Assembly (NCBI GenBank): GCA_024401305.1
Contig: JAKSLI010000039.1
Span: 1-32,588, forward strand
Length of the DNA: 32,588 nt
DNA from: Bacteroidaceae bacterium
GTDB taxonomy: Bacteria > Bacteroidota > Bacteroidia > Bacteroidales > Bacteroidaceae
Direction of reading: 5' to 3'
Below are positions 15,800-22,377 of this stretch, one piece after another. The notes below the pieces were generated by a model, which saw nothing but the letters and a program-made list of their open reading frames with translations, was not told where the DNA came from and did no database searches. The stretch's first letter is position 1; each line of letters opens with the position of its first letter. A program made the position numbers and the translations under genes.

Positions 15800-17758
15800 A
15801 TGAAACTAAAGAATTTATTCACAGCGATTGCAGTTGCTGCTCTTCCATTATCAGGAGCCCTTACCTCATGTTCCGATATGCTTGAGTCAGACAGTTCTCT
15901 GTTCGTTAGCGACCCTAACCTCAACCAGAAGAGCGACTCTGTATTCTATGCTTACGGCATCATGCAGGCTATGCAGCAGCTCGCCGACCAATATTATTTC
16001 CAGAACGAGATGCGTGGTGAGATTTCTGTGCCTACTGCAAAGGCTACAACACATCTCAAGAACCTCGCCAACTACTCGGCTGGTGCAGAATGTAAGTACG
16101 ACTCTGTTTACCTCTACTACAAGGTAATCAACAACTGTAACACTTACCTCCAGAAGCGCGACACAACGCTCATGTCTGGAACAACCAATGTCACTATCAA
16201 CGAGTATGTTGCCATTGCTGCTTTCCGTGCTTGGACTTACCTCCAGCTCACTAAGCAGTATGGTGATGTGCCTTATCTCACTACTCCTGTTCTTACAGTT
16301 TCTGAGATTAACGCAAAGACAGAGCACACACCTTACCGCACTATCCTTGCCGACCAGGCTCAGTATCTTCAGAATCTGAAGAACAGCTACAGCTACGAGT
16401 TCCTTCGCGTGCCTTACTATCAGGCATCAATCCTCATTGGCCACTTGAACTTCTCTAACTCTTTGACAAAGGTAATGTCGCCTTCAAAGTGCTTCTTCCC
16501 TATCAACATCGTTCTTGGCGACCTCTACCTTGAACTCGGCGAATATGAGAAGGCTGCTGAATGTTACCACGACTATCTCCTTACAGCTTCTAAGGAAGGT
16601 GGTATTCAGGCTATCAGAAACAACTACTGCAATATGCGTTACCCTCATGACGCAGACTACATGGAACTCCCAATGAACTACTATTCAGCAGAGAATACTG
16701 ATATTCGTGCAATTAACCAGTGGGACAATATCTTCTACCTAGGTGGTGAACCAGGCGATGAGGTTATCTCTTACATCCCAATGGCTGTAAACTACACTAT
16801 GGGACAGACTACTGATGTGCCTTACGCATTCGGTTACGACTACTATGCGAGCTCTTACAATCAGGTTTCTCGCTATACCATCTTCCGTTGTCCTGAGCAC
16901 AATGAGCCACAAATTCAGCCTTCTGCCGACTACATGAAGATGGTTAAGAATGCTCCTTTCTATTATGTAACAAACGAGAAAGACCCTCTGGTGCTTACTA
17001 CTCGCTACCTGACAAGCTCTACAAATGTAGGTGATGGTCGTGCTAACATGATTGTAAAGGGTGAAGGAAACGACTCTACAAAGCTCTTTGTTCAGAAGCC
17101 ATCAACAGGTTTCTTCTACATCTATCGTAACTCTACTGTCTATCTCCGTCTTGCAGAGTCACTCAACCGCATGGGCGAACCAGAACTTGCATTCGCTGTT
17201 CTCAAGAGCGGTATCAACTCAGAGCTCAAGCAGTATGTTGACACAGCATACGTAGAGGATTACAAGATTCCACAGGAGAACTACTATATTCCAAAGGCAT
17301 CTTACGACCGCATCTGTACTGGTAAGCTTGACTTCCTCTCTTCTGCAAATGTTTCTTATTTCACAAATGCAAACAAGGAAATCGTTGGTATCCATCAGCA
17401 TGGCGCAGGTATGGTAGCTGGTAAGGACGGTCTTCGTTCACAGTACAACTATGCAACTATCGTAGGCGCACGTATCGACAAGATCCGCAGCCAGTTCGCT
17501 CCAGAGAAGATTGGCGAGCCATACACTAAGGAAGAATACATCAATGCCGTTGAAGATCTCATTTGCGAGGAATACGCTCTTGAGTTTGCATTCGAAGGCA
17601 CTCGTTTCTCTGACCTCGTTCGTATAGCACGCCACAAGAACCTTGATAGCCCATACGGCGGTCAGTTCGGTTCTACATGGTTTGCTGACATCATGAAGGG
17701 CAACAACCCAGTGAAGTCGCTCACAGACGAGAACAACTGGTACCTCCCATTCAAGTAA
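15800..17758 (+). CDS. SusD/RagB-family surface lipoprotein (second pair)
   Basis: This 652-residue lipoprotein (lipobox L-T-S-C, Cys24, followed by S-D) pairs with the second SusC. The N-terminal half has the SusD helical pattern, including AFRAWTYLQLTKQYGDVPY (a hallmark helix with the G-D-V-P motif) at about residues 137-155. The C-terminal signature EEYALEFAFEGTRFSDLVRI lies near residue 590. It is somewhat longer than a typical SusD of about 500-600 residues. It is the last gene of the operon and is followed at once by a strong terminator. Its function is capture of the ligand over the SusC pore; the ligand is unknown. Confidence 0.95.
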   Translation: MKLKNLFTAIAVAALPLSGALTSCSDMLESDSSLFVSDPNLNQKSDSVFYAYGIMQAMQQLADQYYFQNEMRGEISVPTAKATTHLKNLANYSAGAECKYDSVYLYYKVINNCNTYLQKRDTTLMSGTTNVTINEYVAIAAFRAWTYLQLTKQYGDVPYLTTPVLTVSEINAKTEHTPYRTILADQAQYLQNLKNSYSYEFLRVPYYQASILIGHLNFSNSLTKVMSPSKCFFPINIVLGDLYLELGEYEKAAECYHDYLLTASKEGGIQAIRNNYCNMRYPHDADYMELPMNYYSAENTDIRAINQWDNIFYLGGEPGDEVISYIPMAVNYTMGQTTDVPYAFGYDYYASSYNQVSRYTIFRCPEHNEPQIQPSADYMKMVKNAPFYYVTNEKDPLVLTTRYLTSSTNVGDGRANMIVKGEGNDSTKLFVQKPSTGFFYIYRNSTVYLRLAESLNRMGEPELAFAVLKSGINSELKQYVDTAYVEDYKIPQENYYIPKASYDRICTGKLDFLSSANVSYFTNANKEIVGIHQHGAGMVAGKDGLRSQYNYATIVGARIDKIRSQFAPEKIGEPYTKEEYINAVEDLICEEYALEFAFEGTRFSDLVRIARHKNLDSPYGGQFGSTWFADIMKGNNPVKSLTDENNWYLPFK

Positions 17759-17776
17759 ACATTCCCTCTCATCAAT

Positions 17777-17816
17777 AAAAAAAGGAATCGGCTTTATAAA
17801 AGTCGGTTCCTTTTTT
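17777..17816. terminator. Bidirectional intrinsic terminator between susD and the kinase operon
   Basis: The arms GGAATCGGCTT (17784-17794) and AAGTCGGTTCC (17800-17810) form an 11-base-pair stem with two G-T wobbles and a five-base loop. Six T residues follow on the + strand and seven A residues precede it, so the same hairpin ends in a T-tract on either strand. It serves the FAS1-SusCD operon and the convergent deoxynucleoside kinase operon. Confidence 0.93.
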
Positions 17817-17879
17817 GTTAGTTAATTTCGTTAATTTCTTTAGTAACGTTCGTTACGTTAATATCGTTAATAACGTTAC
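17817..17879 (-). repeat. Tandem nonamer array, consensus NNAACGNNA on the - strand
   Basis: Read on the - strand from 17879, seven 9-base units follow each other, including GTAACGTTA, TTAACGATA, TTAACGTAA, CGAACGTTA and TTAACGAAA. The AACG core is kept in five of the seven. The array abuts the T-tract of the bidirectional terminator and lies in the 3' region of the first deoxynucleoside kinase gene, so here it is not in front of a start codon. The same unit family recurs at 26057-26128. Confidence 0.85.
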
Positions 17880-17894
17880 AAAATCCCCAAAACA

Positions 17895-18506
17895 TCAGAA
17901 TAATCCGAAGAGTTCAGCATCTATCATATCCGTAATGGTGCGGAAAGCTTCGGGATTCTGCTCAAACTTCTTGTTGTCGCCATCCACGATGATGAGTTTT
18001 CCCGGATAAGTTGCTATCCAGTTTTCGTAGCGTTCGTTGAGACCTTTGAGATAGTCAAGTCGCATTGTCTGCTCAAACTCACGGCCGCGCTTCTCGATAT
18101 GGTCGATAAGGTTAGGCACAGACGAGCGGATGTAAATCATCAGGTCAGGCAGTTTGATGAGCGAAACCATGAGGTCGAAAAGTTCCGTGTAAGTGTCGAA
18201 GTCACGATCGCTCATGAAACCCATGTCGTGAAGGTTTGGCGCAAAGATGCGAGCATCCTCAAAGATGGAACGGTCTTGTACTATTGTCTCCGCACTCTTC
18301 GATATTTCCACCACTTCCTGAAAACGCTTACTAAGGAAGTACACCTGCGTATTGAATGCCCAGCGCTTCATGTCAGCGTAGTAATCCGCAAGGTATGGGT
18401 TGTTATCGACTGGTTCAAAACGAGGTGTCCAGCCGTATCTTTTTGCGAGCATCTTGGCAAGTGTTGTCTTGCCTGCTCCTATGTTTCCTGCTATTGCTAT
18501 ATGCAC
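17895..18506 (-). CDS. Deoxynucleoside kinase (dNK family), distal copy
   Basis: This 203-residue cytosolic kinase would phosphorylate deoxynucleosides with ATP in the salvage pathway. It shows the P-loop GNIGAGKT (residues 7-14), the FEPVDNNPYL segment with the likely catalytic or substrate-binding Glu31, the D-R-S motif (residues 78-80) and an Arg-rich lid KRGREFE. Length and motifs fit the dCK/dGK/dAK family of Gram-positive and Bacteroidetes bacteria; the exact nucleoside is not readable. The start is GTG (18504-18506): no in-frame ATG lies between it and the upstream stop, and the P-loop begins seven codons in, as is usual. It is the last gene of the - strand operon and follows its paralogue after 51 bases. 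Tandem dNK genes whose products form heterodimers are known from Lactobacillus; the same could hold here. Confidence 0.93.
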   Translation of the reverse strand: MHIAIAGNIGAGKTTLAKMLAKRYGWTPRFEPVDNNPYLADYYADMKRWAFNTQVYFLSKRFQEVVEISKSAETIVQDRSIFEDARIFAPNLHDMGFMSDRDFDTYTELFDLMVSLIKLPDLMIYIRSSVPNLIDHIEKRGREFEQTMRLDYLKGLNERYENWIATYPGKLIIVDGDNKKFEQNPEAFRTITDMIDAELFGLF

Positions 18507-18508
18507 TT

Positions 18509-18557
18509 TTGTAAGAATTTTATTAATTATTAATTATATTTTCAATTTTCAATTGCA
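18509..18557 (-). repeat. Tandem heptamer array forming the spacer between the two kinase genes
   Basis: Read on the - strand from 18557, immediately after the upstream gene's TGA, the spacer divides into seven 7-base units. They include TGCAATT, GAAAATT, GAAAATA, TAATTAA (twice) and TAAAATT. Two extra bases then precede the GTG start. The first three units resemble each other and the next three resemble each other. The spacer consists almost wholly of the array. Confidence 0.8.
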
Positions 18558-19175
18558 TCATCCAAACAAGCCGAATATCTGACTGTCTATCTTATCGACG
18601 ATGGAAGCAAAGTCTGAAGGATTATGTTCGTAGTCGATATTGTCCACTTCTATCACAAGCACCTTACCTTCGTATTTGTTGAAGATGAAGTCCTCGTAAC
18701 GCTGGTTAATGCTCGTTAGATAATCAATCTGAATGGCTTGCTCGTAGTCGCGTCCACGCTTCTGGATGTTCGACACCAGATGCGGAACAGATGAGCGAAG
18801 GTAAATCATCAGGTCTGGGCATTTCACGACGCTTGTCATCTGGTTGAAGAGTTCCATGTATGTCGTGTAGTCACGCTCTTCCATGTTGCCCATTGCGTAG
18901 TTGGCAGCCGTAAACACATGCACGCCTTCATAGATTGTACGGTCCTGAACGACTGTCTCCTTTGCCCTCGCAATCTCAAGGACATCATTGAATCTATGCT
19001 TTAGGAAAAACACTTCAAGATTGAAGCACCAACGCTTTATATCCTTGTAGTAATCATCCAGATACGGATTGTTGTCAACAGCCTCGAAATGCGGTTTCCA
19101 TCCGTAATGCTTACAGAGCAGATTCGTCAGCGTCGTTTTTCCAGAGCCTATATTTCCTGCTATTGCTATATGCAC
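18558..19175 (-). CDS. Deoxynucleoside kinase (dNK family), proximal copy
   Basis: This 205-residue paralogue is roughly half identical to the following gene's product by eye. It has the P-loop GNIGSGKT (residues 7-14), FEAVDNNPYL with Glu31, the motif V-Q-D-R-T in place of D-R-S, and the lid KRGRDYE. The changed residues around the substrate pocket (A instead of P after Glu31, T for S after Asp-Arg) are consistent with a different nucleoside preference, such as one dAdo/dCyd and one dGuo enzyme, but this is inference. It also starts with GTG (19173-19175). The first coding bases are almost the same as in the paralogue: 25 consecutive bases are identical, including rare ATA isoleucine codons. 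It is downstream of the tRNA-deacylase gene with a 25-base spacer. Confidence 0.93.
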   Translation of the reverse strand: MHIAIAGNIGSGKTTLTNLLCKHYGWKPHFEAVDNNPYLDDYYKDIKRWCFNLEVFFLKHRFNDVLEIARAKETVVQDRTIYEGVHVFTAANYAMGNMEERDYTTYMELFNQMTSVVKCPDLMIYLRSSVPHLVSNIQKRGRDYEQAIQIDYLTSINQRYEDFIFNKYEGKVLVIEVDNIDYEHNPSDFASIVDKIDSQIFGLFG

Positions 19176-19179
19176 TTCT

Positions 19180-19200
19180 TCAATTATTAATTATAAGTTA
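19180..19200 (-). repeat. Short heptamer array before the proximal kinase gene
   Basis: On the - strand, directly after the stop codon of the tRNA-deacylase gene, three 7-base units (TAACTTA, TAATTAA, TAATTGA) and four more bases fill the spacer up to the GTG start. The TAATTAA unit is the same as in the next spacer of this operon. Three units is a short array, so the call leans on its similarity to the neighbouring spacer. Confidence 0.6.
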
Positions 19201-19791
19201 TTACAATGTCACGATTATTGGTTCATGATGAATTGCAGGCAGAACCTTTTCCGTGAGGTCCTTAACCTTCATTCGCAGACTTGAAGTGTTCATGCAAGGA
19301 TGGCAGCCCACATAATTGCTCTGAAGCACATCGCTGTCAATGAGCAGTTGTACGGTATTTTCTGCATCGTTCATCAATCCCATGACAGAGACGGAACCAG
19401 GCATCACATCAAGATATTTCTGCATAGCCTCGCCGTCAGCGAATGAGAGTCGCGCAGAGTTGATTTGTTGCGAGAGATCCTTTGTCAAGAACTTCTTGTC
19501 GCCTGGTATCATGAGTAAGTAGAATTTCGTCTTCTGCCTATTGCACAGAAAGAGATTCTTGCAGATTATGGCATGTTTTGCCTTATCGTCAGCCATATCC
19601 GACTTGAAGTTCTCAAGCGTGGTGCGCTCGAATGCGGTGTCAATCTCGGCACAAACCTCCATGGTCATTGCTGGTTCGTGGTCAAGTCGGTCGTATTCAA
19701 TGCCAAGACTGTCAAGCAAATCATACACTCGCACCTCGCGAGGTTCTCGATTGCTTACATCTTCTGGTCTTCCTTTATATATAGTGAGCAT
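19201..19791 (-). CDS. YbaK/ProX-type aminoacyl-tRNA deacylase (prolyl-tRNA editing family)
   Basis: This 196-residue protein matches the trans-editing family (YbaK, ProXp-ala, PrdX) that hydrolyses mischarged tRNA, typically Ala-tRNA(Pro) or Cys-tRNA(Pro). The visible signs are the N-terminal helix and strand with YDLLDSLGIEYDRLDHEPAMTMEVC, the central K-N-L-F-L-C-N-R segment with the conserved Lys, the strand YLLMIPGDKK, the G-S-V-S-V-M-G-L loop and the C-terminal VGCHPCMNTSSLRM. The closest pattern I recognise is PrdX/ProXp-ala; the substrate amino acid is not decided by sequence alone. It lies between the GH3 gene and the kinases with 44- and 25-base spacers and no terminator, so it is probably co-transcribed. 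It has no obvious functional link with them. Confidence 0.87.
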   Translation of the reverse strand: MLTIYKGRPEDVSNREPREVRVYDLLDSLGIEYDRLDHEPAMTMEVCAEIDTAFERTTLENFKSDMADDKAKHAIICKNLFLCNRQKTKFYLLMIPGDKKFLTKDLSQQINSARLSFADGEAMQKYLDVMPGSVSVMGLMNDAENTVQLLIDSDVLQSNYVGCHPCMNTSSLRMKVKDLTEKVLPAIHHEPIIVTL

Positions 19792-19800
19792 AGTTTAATT

Positions 19801-19835
19801 GAGTAATGACGAATGATGAATGTGTAATGACGACT
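19801..19835 (-). repeat. Tandem heptamer array between GH3 and the tRNA-deacylase gene
   Basis: Five 7-base units fill the spacer from the base after the GH3 stop codon. On the - strand they read AGTCGTC, ATTACAC, ATTCATC, ATTCGTC and ATTACTC. Nine bases remain before the ATG of the deacylase gene. The unit family (TCATTAC-like in another phase) matches the array at 25285-25333, and in both places it lies in the leader on the coding strand. Confidence 0.8.
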
Positions 19836-22157
19836 TTACTTCTTGTACTTCTGCACGCGAGAGTCATTGATCACACCGCCCCAGTTCAAGCCGAACGCAA
19901 AGTCGTAAGTGTTTCCATCAATATCCTTGTAGCACTTCATGTCGCGAGGAGTATCTTCCGCTTGCGCTTCCACCGTGAGCATGTCTGCAGGCATCTGGAA
20001 AGGCAACAAGGCAGAAGGTTCAATCTTGCCGCGAACGAGTTCAAGAACCACTTGGTTCTGTATATCAAAAGTACAGAATATAGCATCGGCGAATGGTTCT
20101 ATCTCACTCATTACCATCGGATTACTGATGTTCACGGATACGATTACCGGTTTGCTTCCCATGCGTGCTCTTGTGTCCTGGACAAGTTCCATGTCGCATC
20201 TGTTTATCGTCTTGATCGACTTGCCCTTGTAAGAGCGGTTCTTGGATGTCTCAAATGGGTCGCCTCCTGCTATGCTCACCTCGCGAGCAGTAGTTGCAGT
20301 ATAGTCGTTATATTGCAGACTTATAGGCACATATTCCTCATTCTTCTTGTCATAACCATAGCCGCTGTTTGGAGAATTTATGAACACGATGGCAAGGTCA
20401 GCCTCATCTTCCGAATATACGCGGTCGAAATATCTGTCAACAATCTCCTCCGATAGCGGATTAACATCGCGTGCTGCTATAGGATTATCCCAGAAACCTA
20501 CATACGCTGGTTCATGGCGCTTCGGTATGAACACCCTAAGTCGCTCCTTCATCGGAAGCACATTGTTATGGTTCTTGAGCATCACAACACTCTGCTGCTG
20601 AGCCTGATAGCCAGAAGCCATATAGTCGGCACAACCCACAATCTTTGAACTTTCGCGAGGATTGATATAAGGATTCTCGAACAAGCCTACGCGGAAGATG
20701 TTCATCAGCAAGCGATAGGCTGATTCTTGCATACGAGTGGTCATCTTCTTCAAGCCATGCTCCTTCACACCCATCTCAAAAGCGTCGAGGATTGGTTGCT
20801 TGTCGTTGTTGCCGCCAAACTGGTCAACGCCTGCCATGAGTGCCTTATAGTGGCGCTCTGCTATTGAAAGATTCTCAACGCCCCATGGTTTTCCGTCATG
20901 TTTTCCCGGATGAGTATAGACGCCCGTGATACCCCAGTCGGTGCAAATCACGCCTTCGTAGTTGTGGTCTTTGCGAAGTTGTCGAGTGAGCATATCACGA
21001 TTGAAGCCATTGGCGACATTCTCATTCGATTGATTCCAACTGATTGTGTAATAAGGCATTACGGCAGAAGCGCGTTCTGTTCCTGCAGTAAGTTTGAAAG
21101 CACCCTCGGTAAACGGAATCTTATGCAGTTTCAGATTGTTGTTTGGAAAGACTGAGAACTTTCCGAAACCATAGTGAGCGTCTCTGCCCGACTCGCAAGA
21201 ACCACCTCCGGGCCAGTGCTTTACCATGGCATTTACGCTGTATTCGCTCCATCCTTTTTTGATCAATGATGACTGGAAGCCGTCGCAATAGGCACGAGCC
21301 ATATCGGCAGCAAGCACAGGGTCTTCACCGAATGTTCCTGAGAAGCGCATCCAGCGTGGTTCTGTTGCTATGTCAACCTGTGGTGAGAGGGCTGTCGTAA
21401 AACCGAGCATTCTGTATTCATGTGAGGCTATTGCTCCATGCATGAACATAAGGTCAGGCGAGAAAGTGGCAGCCATGCCGAGAGAGCCCGGCCACATTGA
21501 TATCTCCCCTCCTCCACCAGCGTTGAACTCGCTGTCTGCACGAGCTGAATGACGAGGGTCGGAAGAGTTGTTCGTAGGAATGCCATGACCTATTCCTTCC
21601 ACAAAAGCCTGTATCGTATTGTTCCATCTTGCGGCAATCTCCGGACTTTCCACGGTTGTTATCAGCACATGTCGGAGGTTGTCTTCCACGAGGAATTGCT
21701 TCTGGTTGTCGCTCAAATCCCATGGCTTCGCGCCACTTGCCTTGAAGTCTATTCCATTGTATGTAGAAACGCCGAAGGTGCGGTCGGTAGCAGGAATAGA
21801 CTGATGCTTGCTATATAGCATCAAACCCGCTATTTCCTCTATCGAAAGCTGCTTTGCAAGGTCTTCTGCTCGCTTCTCGTAAGGCTGTCGCCAGTCTTCA
21901 TAGACATCCAGCTTTCCGTTTCTGTTGAGGTCCTTGAAGGCATAGCCGTCAGTAAGTATTATCTTAACGCCAGAATCGCGAGAGAAACCAATGGTCTTTC
22001 CGCCAATGTTATCAATGACGGAATATGTCTGGTAATCCCTTTGTTCCCATTTCTGCTGCTGGGAAACTTTCTTTTTCTGCGCGAAGGATGCTGTTGCCAC
22101 AAGCAACGATGCCGCTACTGTTATTGCGAGGCGGATGTGTCTTTCAGAGTTCTTCAT
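19836..22157 (-). CDS. Glycoside hydrolase family 3 (beta-glucosidase/beta-xylosidase-like)
   Basis: This 773-residue exported enzyme would release terminal sugars from beta-linked oligosaccharides, probably in the periplasm. A signal peptide ends at A-S-F-A-Q. A short calcium-loop-like segment DLNRNGKLDVYEDW (about residues 77-90) precedes the (alpha/beta)8 domain. The K-H-W-P-G-G-G motif and the nucleophile motif V-I-C-T-D-W-G (Asp407) are clear GH3 signatures. The alpha/beta sandwich domain follows (about 520-740). It ends without the fibronectin-III tail found in many beta-glucosidases. The nucleophile is further into the protein than in common beta-glucosidases, which suggests insertions in the catalytic domain. 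It is the first gene of a four-gene - strand operon and is divergent from the GH43 gene, with its own promoter. Confidence 0.93.
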   Translation of the reverse strand: MKNSERHIRLAITVAASLLVATASFAQKKKVSQQQKWEQRDYQTYSVIDNIGGKTIGFSRDSGVKIILTDGYAFKDLNRNGKLDVYEDWRQPYEKRAEDLAKQLSIEEIAGLMLYSKHQSIPATDRTFGVSTYNGIDFKASGAKPWDLSDNQKQFLVEDNLRHVLITTVESPEIAARWNNTIQAFVEGIGHGIPTNNSSDPRHSARADSEFNAGGGGEISMWPGSLGMAATFSPDLMFMHGAIASHEYRMLGFTTALSPQVDIATEPRWMRFSGTFGEDPVLAADMARAYCDGFQSSLIKKGWSEYSVNAMVKHWPGGGSCESGRDAHYGFGKFSVFPNNNLKLHKIPFTEGAFKLTAGTERASAVMPYYTISWNQSNENVANGFNRDMLTRQLRKDHNYEGVICTDWGITGVYTHPGKHDGKPWGVENLSIAERHYKALMAGVDQFGGNNDKQPILDAFEMGVKEHGLKKMTTRMQESAYRLLMNIFRVGLFENPYINPRESSKIVGCADYMASGYQAQQQSVVMLKNHNNVLPMKERLRVFIPKRHEPAYVGFWDNPIAARDVNPLSEEIVDRYFDRVYSEDEADLAIVFINSPNSGYGYDKKNEEYVPISLQYNDYTATTAREVSIAGGDPFETSKNRSYKGKSIKTINRCDMELVQDTRARMGSKPVIVSVNISNPMVMSEIEPFADAIFCTFDIQNQVVLELVRGKIEPSALLPFQMPADMLTVEAQAEDTPRDMKCYKDIDGNTYDFAFGLNWGGVINDSRVQKYKK

Positions 22158-22195
22158 TTGTTGTTTGAGGATATTTCTGTGATAGTTTTATTCCG

Positions 22196-22227
22196 CAAAA
22201 GTAAGTAATTTTTGATTCATGAGCAAA
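22196..22227 (-). promoter_or_regulatory. Bacteroides-type promoter of the GH3 operon
   Basis: On the - strand TTTG (22227-22224) is followed after exactly 20 bases by TACTTTTG (22203-22196). This matches the Bacteroides -33 (TTTG) and -7 (TAnnTTTG) elements perfectly. Transcription would start roughly 30 bases before the GH3 start codon at 22157. Confidence 0.85.
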
Positions 22228-22316
22228 TTTTCCACTATAAAAACATGGCTTTTGAACAATTTTCCATGCTTCAAAGTACATAAAATGCAGAAAATCGGCA
22301 ATAATACATCAAGGTT

Positions 22317-22348
22317 TTTGCATTATACCAAATAAGTTTGTATCTTTG
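22317..22348 (+). promoter_or_regulatory. Bacteroides-type promoter of the GH43 gene
   Basis: TTTG (22317-22320) is followed after 20 bases by TATCTTTG (22341-22348) and then CA, a perfect match to the -33/-7 consensus. The predicted start is about 25 bases before the GH43 ATG at 22378. With the GH3 promoter, this makes a divergent pair within 220 bases. The roughly 90 bases between them would hold any shared operator; I see no clear inverted repeat there. Confidence 0.88.
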
Positions 22349-22377
22349 CACAAACTATTAACCATAAAACCTAATCT

